DNA of 64,000 bases from Acidaminococcus fermentans (GCF_009696675.1 NZ_VULN01000012.1:1-64000); one strand, 5' to 3'; positions 33,291-40,276 are shown, counted from the first letter of the stretch. A program made the numbers and translations. Notes: generated by a model from the letters alone, not told the origin.

Positions 33291-33326
33291 GGGCTGTTGC
33301 CTAGGCAACAACCCCTTCATATTTTC
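33290..33326 (+). terminator. Terminator after the histidine kinase
   Basis: GGGCTGTTGCC (33291-33301), loop TA and GGCAACAACCC with one mismatch, followed by CTTCATATTTTC. Its tail is also the start of the next operator. Confidence 0.7.
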
Positions 33327-33334
33327 TTCATATT
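33316..33334 (+). promoter_or_regulatory. Direct-repeat operator upstream of the Met/His-tailed membrane protein
   Basis: TTCATAT at 33316 and 33327 (11-bp period) and exactly 29 bases to TATAAT at 33364-33369. Repeats, spacing and a shared CTGCACA between operator and -10 box match the site at 30888. Confidence 0.82.
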
Positions 33335-33363
33335 CTCTTCCCACCATCTGCACATTCTATCCC

Positions 33364-33369
33364 TATAAT
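33364..33369 (+). promoter_or_regulatory. -10 box of the Met/His-tailed membrane protein gene
   Basis: TATAAT without a matching -35 box, consistent with activator dependence. Confidence 0.75.
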
Positions 33370-33412
33370 ACAACTATGATTTTAAGGAACTGCTGAAAAG
33401 GAGCGATGTGCA

Positions 33413-33916
33413 ATGGTTATGACGAATTATATGGATCTGCTGGCGGCCAACCAGCCCTGGAACCTGATCCTGTTTATGGTGATCCCGGTGGTGCTGGCGG
33501 AATCCCTGGTGGCCACGGAATTCTACACCACCTATTACAACGGCAAAGCGGCGGGCTGGAAGACCTGGAATCACTGGCTGGGAATTGCTGCCGGAGTGTA
33601 TTTCGCTCTGGTAGTGCTGTATCTTCTGGTGAACGTTGTGCCCGGAATCCACTGGAAGGGCTGGGCGGACCAGCTGGCCATCGTGGCCTATCTGCTGGGA
33701 ATCGTTCCCCTGGGGGCCATTGCTCTCATGGAACTGGGAATCACAGGGAAGCATCTCACGGATCAGCAGCGGACCCTGCGCCATTTCGGTCTTTTGATCG
33801 GGTTCCTGGTGGTGAGCCACGTGGCCATGGTGTTCGGCATGGTGGATCCCACCATTACCGGTTGGCAGCCTATGCCCGCTCCAATGCATCAGATGCACCA
33901 GATGGGGCATATGTAA
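33413..33916 (+). CDS. Four- to five-span membrane protein with Met/His-rich tail (DUF6803-like)
   Basis: This 167-residue integral membrane protein starts TNYMDLLAANQPWNLILFM and has four or five spans (about 15-35, 57-80, 90-112, 130-150). The C-terminus is PMPAPMHQMHQMGHM, with five methionines and three histidines in fifteen residues, a typical soft-metal-binding tail. The first span region resembles proteins of the DUF6803 type, recalled without a search. The ATG at 33413 follows AAAAGGAG. Its promoter shares the operator of the secreted-protein gene, so it is probably induced by the adjacent two-component system. No transport motif is visible; a copper chaperone-like, permease or sensing role is possible. 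Confidence 0.82.
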   Translation: MVMTNYMDLLAANQPWNLILFMVIPVVLAESLVATEFYTTYYNGKAAGWKTWNHWLGIAAGVYFALVVLYLLVNVVPGIHWKGWADQLAIVAYLLGIVPLGAIALMELGITGKHLTDQQRTLRHFGLLIGFLVVSHVAMVFGMVDPTITGWQPMPAPMHQMHQMGHM

Positions 33917-33942
33917 GGGGGTGTGAATGTATCCACACCCCC
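33917..33942 (+). other. GC-rich hairpin after the membrane-protein gene
   Basis: GGGGGTGTG (33917-33925) and CACACCCCC (33934-33942) form a perfect stem starting right at the stop codon, without a T run. Confidence 0.6.
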
Positions 33943-33977
33943 GGTCGCGGGCCGTGGGTCATGGGTCGCGAGCCTGG
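33943..33977 (+). repeat. Heptad repeat array, GGTCATG type x5
   Basis: GGTCGCG, GGCCGTG, GGTCATG, GGTCGCG, AGCCTGG in exact 7-base phase. Confidence 0.8.
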
Positions 33978-34077
33978 ACGTCCAAGCCGTTTGACCTTTT
34001 TCTATAGGATGACAAGGCAAAATCTGCTGGAATCAGCAAAACGGGTCCTTCGGCCAGCACTAACAAGCCCGCGACTC

Positions 34078-34117
34078 AAGGGGTTGTTGCACGCAACGTG
34101 CAACAGCCCCTTTTTAT
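34078..34117 (+). terminator. Intrinsic terminator in gene-free spacer
   Basis: GGGGTTGTTGCACG (34080-34093), loop CAA and complement (34097-34110, one G-U) are followed by five Ts. It is the likely end of the transcript from 33413. Confidence 0.85.
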
Positions 34118-34216
34118 TTCCCCAACGCTTATTGCAGACAGTAAAAATTTCGCTGGGAAGTACGTAATTTTTTCCCCAAAAGGGAACTGCTTTTGATTGG
34201 AAACGCATCCGTTGGA

Positions 34217-34392
34217 TGCTAACCCACCACCATTGCGCAAGCGCAACGGTCCCCCGCCCTTGAAACGGGCGGATATCTGCTCGGGCCTTCGGCCCATTGC
34301 ATTATGTGAGTGCCATGGCATATGCCCTGGTACTCATTATCCGCCCTTTGCAAGGGCGGGGGACCAGCCAGTAGGCTGGTGGTGGGTTAGCA
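34217..34392. mobile_element. 176-bp palindromic MITE-like element
   Basis: Terminal inverted repeats TGCTAACCCACCACC (34217-34231) and its perfect complement (34378-34392). Inside, GGTCCCCCGCCC and GGGCGGGGGACC pair again, then GGGCGGATA and TATCCGCCC-like arms. Each end carries its own small hairpin (GCGCAAGCGC on the left, AGCC-AGTA-GGCT on the right). No protein is encoded. The left end is nearly identical to 8216-8256. It looks like a non-autonomous transposable or REP-like element; no matching transposase is in the window. Confidence 0.75.
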
Positions 34393-34415
34393 GCCGCAGG
34401 CTGCGTCCTCTTGCA

Positions 34416-34439
34416 AAGGAACCCGTGTCCGGGTTCCTT
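34416..34439. other. Perfect 10-bp hairpin
   Basis: AAGGAACCCG and CGGGTTCCTT around TGTC. It lies between the palindromic element and a heptad array; no T run beyond TTC. Confidence 0.6.
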
Positions 34440-34440
34440 C

Positions 34441-34463
34441 CATCGGCCGTTGACCGCTGACCG
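34441..34463 (+). repeat. Heptad repeat array, CGTTGAC type x3
   Basis: CATCGGC, CGTTGAC, CGCTGAC, then CGG in phase, just behind the end of the LysR gene. Confidence 0.65.
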
Positions 34464-34464
34464 G

Positions 34465-34484
34465 GGCGGCGCCTATGCCGCCTC
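34465..34484 (-). terminator. Hairpin after the second LysR gene
   Basis: GGCGGC/GCCGCC (34465/34477) abuts the stop codon of the minus-strand LysR gene. There is no clear T run, so termination is only likely. Confidence 0.5.
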
Positions 34485-35342
34485 TTAATACTTCTCCTTC
34501 ATGAAATCCACAAAGGCCCGGACGCTGGCCAGAAGGTGGTAGTTTTTCCGGTAGTACATCCAGGTTTCCCGCATCAGGGGCTGGCCTTCCACAGTGGTGA
34601 GCACGGTGGGGTGGACCTGGGGAGTGTCCTGGCCGCAGCTCCGGGAGAGCAGGGTGAACCCCAGTCCTTCCTGGACCATTTTCAGGCAGGTGTCCATGGC
34701 ATCGGTTTCGATGATGGTGAAGGGGGGCTTCCGGTAGTGGGCGTACCACCATTCGTCCAGCACGTTCTGGAGCATGGGGTCGGTGATGTAATGGATGTAG
34801 GGATAGCTGGGCAGCAGATCCATGTTCAGAGGGTCCCGGCTGAAGGCACAGAGAGGATCCTGCCACAGGAGCCGTTTTTCTTCGTTCCAGTTGTGGCCGC
34901 CCCGGACAATGCACACATGGTATTTCCCTTCCAGGAAGTCCCGGTACCGGTCATGGCTGAACCCGCTTTTCATGTGGATTTCGATCCGGGGGTAGGTCTG
35001 CCGGAACTGGGTCAGGATCCGGGGCATATGGTATTTGGCGAACACGTTGGAACAGGCAATGGACAGGGTGCCGGCCGGGTGGACCCTGGCGTCGGACAGG
35101 GTGTCCCGGATCTTCAGGTAGGAGGCTTCAGTTTTCAGGAAGAACCGGTACAGCAGTTCTCCTTCCGAAGTGAACTGGATCCCCCGGGGCTGGCGGAGGA
35201 ACAGGGTACAGCCAAATTCCGCCTCCAGCCGTTTCAGCCGGTCGGTAAGGGCCGGCTGGGACAGGAACAGCCGCTTGGCGGTGTGGGTGATGTTCTTTTC
35301 TTCGTAGAGGGTCTTCAGCAGCAGGATGTCTTTGTTGTCCAT
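34485..35342 (-). CDS. LysR-type regulator of the tricarboxylate genes
   Basis: This 285-residue LysR-type protein has the winged helix at residues 8-55 (LKTLYEEKNITHTAKRLFLSQ, LTDRLKRLEAEFGCTLFLR) and an effector-binding domain after residue 90. It starts at the ATG at 35342, preceded by GGAGG in GAAGGAGGCCCCCTT. It is divergent from the hydratase/transporter pair starting at 35760, with a 417-bp control region. Citrate, aconitate or a similar tricarboxylate as effector is inferred from the neighbouring genes. Confidence 0.9.
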   Translation of the reverse strand: MDNKDILLLKTLYEEKNITHTAKRLFLSQPALTDRLKRLEAEFGCTLFLRQPRGIQFTSEGELLYRFFLKTEASYLKIRDTLSDARVHPAGTLSIACSNVFAKYHMPRILTQFRQTYPRIEIHMKSGFSHDRYRDFLEGKYHVCIVRGGHNWNEEKRLLWQDPLCAFSRDPLNMDLLPSYPYIHYITDPMLQNVLDEWWYAHYRKPPFTIIETDAMDTCLKMVQEGLGFTLLSRSCGQDTPQVHPTVLTTVEGQPLMRETWMYYRKNYHLLASVRAFVDFMKEKY

Positions 35343-35408
35343 AAGGGGGCCTCCTTCAGGGCTTAAAAGGATAAATATATTTTATCGCAAAACCGAATAA
35401 AATCCTAT

Positions 35409-35437
35409 TTGTTTTTTAGGTCGGGAACAGGTACACT
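35409..35437 (+). promoter_or_regulatory. Upstream promoter in the divergent region
   Basis: TTGTTT (35409-35414), a 17-bp spacer and TACACT (35432-35437), pointing toward the hydratase gene but followed by a terminator at 35506. Confidence 0.6.
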
Positions 35438-35443
35438 GAAAGG

Positions 35444-35540
35444 GAAAGAGGGGACAGCGGGCAGATCTCGAAAGAGAGCGTCGCCTCTTGGAAACCAGCA
35501 AACCCAAAAGGGACTGTTGCATGAGCAGCAGTCCCTTTTT
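35444..35540 (+). ncRNA. Candidate short leader or small RNA
   Basis: The segment between the promoter at 35409 and the terminator at 35506-35540 would give an RNA of about 95 nt. It contains TCTC-GAAA-GAGA (35466-35477) and the terminator stem GGGACTGTTGC. It may be an independent small RNA or an attenuated leader of the hydratase operon. The evidence is position only. Confidence 0.4.
35506..35540 (+). terminator. Intrinsic terminator inside a divergent intergenic region
   Basis: GGGACTGTTGC (35510-35520), loop ATGA and GCAGCAGTCCC (one G-U) are followed by five Ts. It is oriented toward the hydratase gene, which starts 220 bp later. Confidence 0.85.
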
Positions 35541-35543
35541 GGG

Positions 35544-35578
35544 GTCTCGAGTCTCAAGCCATGAGTCTCAGGCCCATG
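35544..35578 (+). repeat. Heptad repeat array, GTCTCAA type x5
   Basis: GTCTCGA, GTCTCAA, GCCATGA, GTCTCAG, GCCCATG in exact 7-base phase, following the terminator. Confidence 0.8.
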
Positions 35579-35687
35579 GAAAGAACCTGTCCCGGTTCTC
35601 CCAATTGTGGAAAACCTTGAAACCGCCTGCCGGTGGTTTCAAAATAGCCATAGAATAATTTGATGGCTGATACAAATAAACACGTAT

Positions 35688-35716
35688 TTGTGTTATTTCA
35701 CAGAGAATTCTATGAT
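35688..35716 (+). promoter_or_regulatory. Main promoter of the hydratase-transporter operon
   Basis: TTGTGT (35688-35693), a 17-bp spacer and TATGAT (35711-35716). The imperfect inverted repeat AAATAAACAC/TGTGTTATTT (35674-35698) overlaps the -35 box and is a candidate LysR site. Confidence 0.7.
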
Positions 35717-35759
35717 AAGGCTGTGCACAATTGAATCGGAATTTTGGAGGAGGACAAAA

Positions 35760-38048
35760 ATGGTTGAACTGATCCACGAGAATGTATATTACAGAGATGG
35801 ACAGCTGCTGACGGAGCAGGAACTGGCTGCCCAGGGGGTTAAAGCCGACCGGGCGGAAGGGGTGAAGAAGACCCTGGCCTATCAGGTGATGGAAGCCCAC
35901 CAGCAGGGCAGCGGGATGGAAGACCTCCATCTGAAGTTCGATGCTCTCACCAGCCATGACATCACCTATGTGGGGATCATCCAAACGGCCATTGCCAGCG
36001 GCCTGGACCATTTCCCCATCCCCTACATCCTGACCAACTGCCACAACAGCCTGGCCGCCGTAGGAGGCACCATCAACGAGGACGACCATGTTTTCGGCCT
36101 GTCTGCCGTGAAGCGGTTCGGGGGTCTTTACGTACCGCCCCATATGGCTGTCATCCATGAATACATGCGGGAACGGATGGCCGGCGGCGGGAAGATGATC
36201 CTGGGGTCCGACAGCCATACCCGGTACGGGGCCTTCGGCACCATGGCCATCGGGGAAGGAGGTCCGGAACTGGTGAAGCAGCTCCTGGGCCATACCTACG
36301 ATGTCCAGCGGCCCCAGGTGATCGCCATTTATCTGAAAGGGAAACCCCGCCATGGGGTAGGGCCCCAGGATGTGGCTCTGGCCATTGAAAAAGCCGTTTT
36401 CAAAAACGGTTTCGTGAAGAACAAGGTGATGGAATTCATGGGACCGGGGATCGCCGGCCTGTCCATGGACTTCCGGAACGGCATCGACGTGATGACCACG
36501 GAAACCACCTGCCTGACCACCATCTGGTCCACGGACACCACCGTAAAGGACTACCTGGAACTCCACCACCGTCCGGAAGCCTACAAGGAAATGAAACCGG
36601 GAGATCTGGCCTGCTACGACGGAGCCGTGGTGGTAGATCTGGACAAGGTGGAATCCATGATTGCCATGCCCTTCCATCCCAGCCATGTGTACACCATCAA
36701 GGAACTGAACGAAGGGGGCAAAGACCTGCTGGCGGAAATCGAAGAACAGGCAGTGAACATGCTGGACAACAAGGAACTGTCCCTGGGTCTGGCGGACAAA
36801 TACTATGACGGGAAGATGCACTGCGACCAGGGTCTGATTGCCGGCTGCTCCGGCGGTCTGTACGAAAACCTGGTGGCGGCCGCCCATATCCTGAAAGGAA
36901 AGAGCATCGGCAGCGAACGGTTCGCCTTCAGCGTCTATCCCTCCAGCCATCCCATCTATATGGAACTGATGCGCAACGGAGCCCTGGCAGATCTCATGGA
37001 CGCCGGCGCCGTGGTCCGGTCCGCTTTCTGCGGCCCCTGCTTTGGCGCTGGGGATACTCCCAACAACAAGGGATTCAGCGTCCGGCACACCACCCGGAAC
37101 TTCCCCAACCGGGAAGGGAGCAAGCCTGGCAAGGGACAGATCGCTTCCGTAGCCCTGATGGATGCCCGGAGCGTGGCAGCCACGGCGGCCAACCATGGGG
37201 CCCTGACCCCGGCCACGGAGGTGGACTACGACGACAGCGTGCCGGCTTACCATTACGACAGCCTGCCCTATGACCACAAGGTGTTCGACGGCATCGGCCA
37301 GCCGGACAAAAAGGAAGAGCTGGTGTACGGACCTTCCATCAAACCCTGGCCTTCCATTGAAAAGCTCAACAAGAACCTGCTGCTGAAAGTGGCTGCCTGG
37401 ATCGATGATCCGGTGACCACCACCGACGAACTGATCCCCTCCGGGGAAACCTCTTCCTACCGGAGCGATCCCTATGCCCTCAGCGAATTTGCCCTGAGCC
37501 GGAAGGTGCCGGAATATGTGGGACGGGCCAAAGCTGTCCGGACCCTGGAAAAAGCCCGGCAGGACGGGGAAAACTGTGAAGAACTGAACAATCTGTACAG
37601 TTCTGTAAAAAATGCTCTGTGTTTGCAGGAATCTGTGGACCAGATGGAGAAAGATACTTCTGTAGGTTCGGTGGTCTATGCCAACAAACCGGGTGATGGG
37701 TCCGCCCGGGAACAGGCGGCTTCCTGCCAGCGGGTACTGGGCGGGGCAGCCAACATTGCCTTGGAATATGCCACCAAACGGTACCGCAGCAATGTGATGA
37801 ACTGGGGAATGCTGCCGTTCCTGACTTCCTATGAAGACTCCCGGAAACTGGCGGTGGGGGATCTGGTCTATGTCCCCAATGTTCGGGAAATCCTCCTGAG
37901 TGACAAGGATGAATACAAGGGCTTCCTGATCCGGGACGGAAAGAAGACCGGGGAGATCACCCTGCACTTGGGCAGTGTGGAACCCTCCCAGAAAGACATC
38001 CTGGCTGCAGGCTGTCTGATCAACTACTACGCAGGCAGCAAAAAATAA
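35760..38048 (+). CDS. Aconitase-superfamily hydratase (YbhJ-like)
   Basis: This 762-residue protein of the aconitase superfamily is close in length and layout to the uncharacterised E. coli YbhJ hydratase rather than to AcnA/AcnB. SDSHTRYGAFGTMAIGEGGPE (about residues 150-170) and the [4Fe-4S] ligand regions AGCSGGLYEN and AFCGPCFGAGDTPNN (the CxxC pair) are visible; the C-terminal swivelling domain begins near 600 (SVGSVVYANKPGDGSAREQ). It should hydrate/dehydrate a tricarboxylic or related acid. The ATG at 35760 follows GGAGGAGG. Transcribed with a CitMHS transporter and faced by a LysR regulator, it fits growth on citrate or trans-aconitate, known for Acidaminococcus. Confidence 0.87.
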   Translation: MVELIHENVYYRDGQLLTEQELAAQGVKADRAEGVKKTLAYQVMEAHQQGSGMEDLHLKFDALTSHDITYVGIIQTAIASGLDHFPIPYILTNCHNSLAAVGGTINEDDHVFGLSAVKRFGGLYVPPHMAVIHEYMRERMAGGGKMILGSDSHTRYGAFGTMAIGEGGPELVKQLLGHTYDVQRPQVIAIYLKGKPRHGVGPQDVALAIEKAVFKNGFVKNKVMEFMGPGIAGLSMDFRNGIDVMTTETTCLTTIWSTDTTVKDYLELHHRPEAYKEMKPGDLACYDGAVVVDLDKVESMIAMPFHPSHVYTIKELNEGGKDLLAEIEEQAVNMLDNKELSLGLADKYYDGKMHCDQGLIAGCSGGLYENLVAAAHILKGKSIGSERFAFSVYPSSHPIYMELMRNGALADLMDAGAVVRSAFCGPCFGAGDTPNNKGFSVRHTTRNFPNREGSKPGKGQIASVALMDARSVAATAANHGALTPATEVDYDDSVPAYHYDSLPYDHKVFDGIGQPDKKEELVYGPSIKPWPSIEKLNKNLLLKVAAWIDDPVTTTDELIPSGETSSYRSDPYALSEFALSRKVPEYVGRAKAVRTLEKARQDGENCEELNNLYSSVKNALCLQESVDQMEKDTSVGSVVYANKPGDGSAREQAASCQRVLGGAANIALEYATKRYRSNVMNWGMLPFLTSYEDSRKLAVGDLVYVPNVREILLSDKDEYKGFLIRDGKKTGEITLHLGSVEPSQKDILAAGCLINYYAGSKK

Positions 38049-38127
38049 GATCTGCCGTCCAACCTGAAGAGGAGAAGGCGGGCACAGGCCCTTCCTTCTC
38101 CTGCTTCCTGGCAGAAAGGAGTACAAC

Positions 38128-39450
38128 ATGTTGTTAGGTATTGCTGGTTTCGTCCTGATCGGACTGGTCGTGTACTGTCTGATCTCCTCCAAGATGAATG
38201 CCATCCCCATTTTCGTGGCATTCCCCATTATCATTGCCCTGCTCTGCGGTTTTGCCCCTGCAGAAGTATTCGCCTTCATCAAAAAAGGCGTGGGCACCAC
38301 CATGTCCACCGCCATCCTGTTCCTGTTTTCCATTGTTTACTTTGCTTTGATGAATGATGTGGGCATGTTCGATCCTCTCATGAACTTCCTGGCCAAGAAA
38401 GCCGGGAACAACATTGTCCTGGTCACCATCGCCACCGGGATCATCGCCACCATCGCCCACCTGGACGGCACTACTGCCGGGACCTGCCTGATCACCGTCC
38501 CTGCCATGCTGCCCCTGTACAAAAAGCTCCACATCCGTCCTGTGGTGCTGTGCTGCATCATTTCCGCCGCCATCAGTATCATGAACCTGACCCCCTGGGG
38601 CGGCCCTGTGGCCCGTACTGCCATTATCCTGAAAACCGATGCCAGCATCCTGTGGCATGAACTGCTGCCTCTCCAGGGTGTGGGCCTGATCATTGTGCTG
38701 GCCTTTTGCATTTACCTGGGCCTCCTGGAAAAGAAACGGGGCGCCGGCCTGAACCCCACCGGGAAGGCTGCGGAACTCAGTGAAGACCTGAGCATGGCCG
38801 GGAACGATGCGCCGGCTGATCCCAGCCTGAAACGGCCCAAACTGGTGTGGATCAACTGGCTGGTGACCCTGGTGGTCATCCTGCTCATGTGCTTCACCAA
38901 GATTCCTCTCTACGGCGCCTTCATGATCGGCCTGGCCGCTGCCCTGATCATCAACTTCCGTTCCGCCAAGGAGCAGGCCAACGCGGTGAAACGCCATGCT
39001 TCCGCGGCTCTTTTGACTCCCATGATCCTTTTGACCACCGGGATCTTCCTGGGGATCCTGAACGGCACCGGGATGATGAAGAGCATGGCCAATATCCTGA
39101 TCTACATTATGCCGGATGCCCTGGGGCCCAAACTGGCCACCGTCATGGGCTGCCTGTCCGTGCCTTTCGGCATGATGCTGGGCACCGACTCCTTCTTCTT
39201 CGGCTTCATGCCTCTGTGCATCGGGGTGGCGGAGAAGTTCGGGGTGGCCGCTCACGATATTGCCATGAGCATGCTGATCGGGAAAGACTTCTGCATCATG
39301 GTGACTCCTCACAACGCCACCACCTGGCTGCTGATCGGCATGGCCGGGGTATCCCTGAAGGAACAGCTGAAATTCTCCGCTCCCTATCTGTGGATCCTCA
39401 GCATCATCACCGTATTTGCTGCCGGGATCATGGGTGTGTTCCAGATGTAA
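38128..39450 (+). CDS. CitMHS-family citrate/tricarboxylate transporter
   Basis: This 440-residue membrane protein has 11-12 spans and belongs to the CitMHS family of metal-citrate:proton symporters. Core pieces are MNAIPIFVAFPIIIALLCG near residue 24, ATIAHLDGTTAGTCLITVPAMLPLY near 112, MNLTPWGGPVARTA near 152 and GTDSFFFGFMPLCIGVAE near 351. It lies 79 bp after the hydratase gene and shares its promoter. The carried substrate is probably a metal complex of citrate, isocitrate or aconitate. A terminator follows its stop codon by a few bases. Confidence 0.92.
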   Translation: MLLGIAGFVLIGLVVYCLISSKMNAIPIFVAFPIIIALLCGFAPAEVFAFIKKGVGTTMSTAILFLFSIVYFALMNDVGMFDPLMNFLAKKAGNNIVLVTIATGIIATIAHLDGTTAGTCLITVPAMLPLYKKLHIRPVVLCCIISAAISIMNLTPWGGPVARTAIILKTDASILWHELLPLQGVGLIIVLAFCIYLGLLEKKRGAGLNPTGKAAELSEDLSMAGNDAPADPSLKRPKLVWINWLVTLVVILLMCFTKIPLYGAFMIGLAAALIINFRSAKEQANAVKRHASAALLTPMILLTTGIFLGILNGTGMMKSMANILIYIMPDALGPKLATVMGCLSVPFGMMLGTDSFFFGFMPLCIGVAEKFGVAAHDIAMSMLIGKDFCIMVTPHNATTWLLIGMAGVSLKEQLKFSAPYLWILSIITVFAAGIMGVFQM

Positions 39451-39451
39451 A

Positions 39452-39490
39452 AAAAAGGGGGTGTCGCACGTTCCGTGCAACACCCCCTTA
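39452..39490 (+). terminator. Terminator after the CitMHS gene
   Basis: GGGGGTGTCGCACG (39457-39470) pairs with CGTGCAACACCCCC (39474-39487, one mismatch), preceded by As and followed by TTA. Confidence 0.75.
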
Positions 39491-39515
39491 GCTGTAGAGC
39501 CGCATAGCGGCTCAA

Positions 39516-39700
39516 GTCTGGAGTCTGAAGTCTGAAGCCGAATGTTAAATTTGCAGGCAAATTTTTGAATATGTAGAACCTTTAGACGAAATGGTCGCTC
39601 AGATTGAATTCGATTCTGGTTTTACATAATCAAAAGGATCCGTCCAGCCAGGCGGATCCTGTCCTGAGGCTTCCGACTTCAGACTCCTGACTTCCGACTA
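39516..39700. repeat. Dispersed repeat, copy 2, flanked by inverted heptad arms
   Basis: Left arm GTCTGGA, GTCTGAA, GTCTGAA (39516-39536); palindrome AAATTTGC-AG-GCAAATTT (39547-39564); inner hairpin AGGATCCG/CGGATCCT (39640/39656 region); right arm GACTTCA, GACTCCT, GACTTCC, GACTA (39675-39700). The order, the 10-11 bp gap from arm to palindrome and the arm sequences match copy 1 at 15794-15931, while the middle differs. Confidence 0.85.
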
Positions 39701-39701
39701 A

Positions 39702-39727
39702 GGGGCTGTTGCGCATGCAACAGCCCC
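39702..39727. other. GCTGTTGC-family hairpin
   Basis: GGGGCTGTTGC (39702-39712), loop GCAT and perfect complement (39717-39727). No T run; it abuts the right arm of the repeat. Confidence 0.75.
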
Positions 39728-39728
39728 A

Positions 39729-39775
39729 ACAAAAACAGCGGCAGAGCTGCGCTTCTCTGCCGCTGTTTTTGTTTG
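39729..39775 (+). terminator. Strong hairpin terminator
   Basis: AAAAACAGCGGCAGAG (39731-39746) pairs with CTCTGCCGCTGTTTTT (39755-39770), followed by GTTTG. It is symmetric enough to act on both strands, including the minus-strand RNA candidate to its right. Confidence 0.75.
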
Positions 39776-39780
39776 AAGGT

Positions 39781-40011
39781 TGACAATAAAAAAGGGTCGG
39801 TTGGGGAGGGCCTGAGGAGTGGCGGTCCCTCCCAGAGAGGGAGTGGAGGCACCGGGGCACACAACCCGGTGTTTCCTTTATGACAATGAGCTGAAGACCA
39901 TCGGTAGGAAGGTCCTCAAAGACAATAAGCAAGGGGAGTGGCTAATGGTTAGGAAATCATAACCATTAGCCTTGAAAAAAATAAAGACAATGCGGTTAGT
40001 CTTTACTTACA
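39781..40011 (-). ncRNA. Candidate structured RNA on the minus strand
   Basis: A minus-strand promoter lies at 40046-40018. Reading leftwards from about 40011 there are stems AAAGAC/GTCTTT followed by eight T/A-rich bases, a perfect 12-bp stem GGCTAATGGTTA/TAACCATTAGCC (39939-39970), GAGGACC/GGTCTTC, CACCGGG/CCCGGTG (39850-39871) and GGGAGGG/CCCTCCC, then TTTTTT at 39793-39788. The reading frame inside (39630-39932) runs through the repeat and is not convincing. It could be a small RNA or a decayed mobile element. Confidence 0.4.
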
Positions 40012-40017
40012 GGAGCA

Positions 40018-40046
40018 ATTCTAGCATACATCCACTAGGGATGCAA
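40018..40046 (-). promoter_or_regulatory. Minus-strand promoter in gene-free DNA
   Basis: TTGCAT (40046-40041), a 17-bp spacer and TAGAAT (40023-40018). No protein gene follows on this strand. Confidence 0.55.
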
Positions 40047-40213
40047 GCTTTTTTCGAAAAAACTTTTAAAAATTTTTCTGCCACTGTTTCTCCCCTGTAG
40101 ATATTGTACTCTATTTCTGTTAAAAAACAAGGAAAAATGCGGCTTATAACCTGGTGAAAATATTTTAGGTTACACTAACTATAATCAATAGGAGTTCTTC
40201 TGCAGATCCACCC
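40047..40213. other. AT-rich spacer without recognised gene
   Basis: This AT-rich stretch with runs of T and A precedes the response-regulator promoter. No open frame, stem or repeat of note was found. Confidence 0.5.
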
Positions 40214-40252
40214 TTCACTGGCTTTTCATTTTCCTCTGCTATCCTGTACAAT
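40214..40252 (+). promoter_or_regulatory. Promoter/operator of the second two-component system
   Basis: TTCAC at 40214 and TTCAT at 40225 (11-bp period) are followed by TACAAT at 40247-40252. The same TTCAT period recurs before the PepSY-like gene, suggesting autoregulation. Confidence 0.5.
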
Positions 40253-40276
40253 GTAGAAGTATGGGAGGGATGCTGC

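Noticed and set aside
33406-34167. Alternative long frame over the Met/His-tailed membrane protein
   Set aside because: Shifted frame with low-complexity composition; the overlapping frame at 33413 has spans, a ribosome-binding site and a sensible end.
39630-39932. 100-codon minus-strand open frame
   Set aside because: It runs across the dispersed repeat, a terminator hairpin and stems; its composition is not protein-like beyond the first 20 codons.
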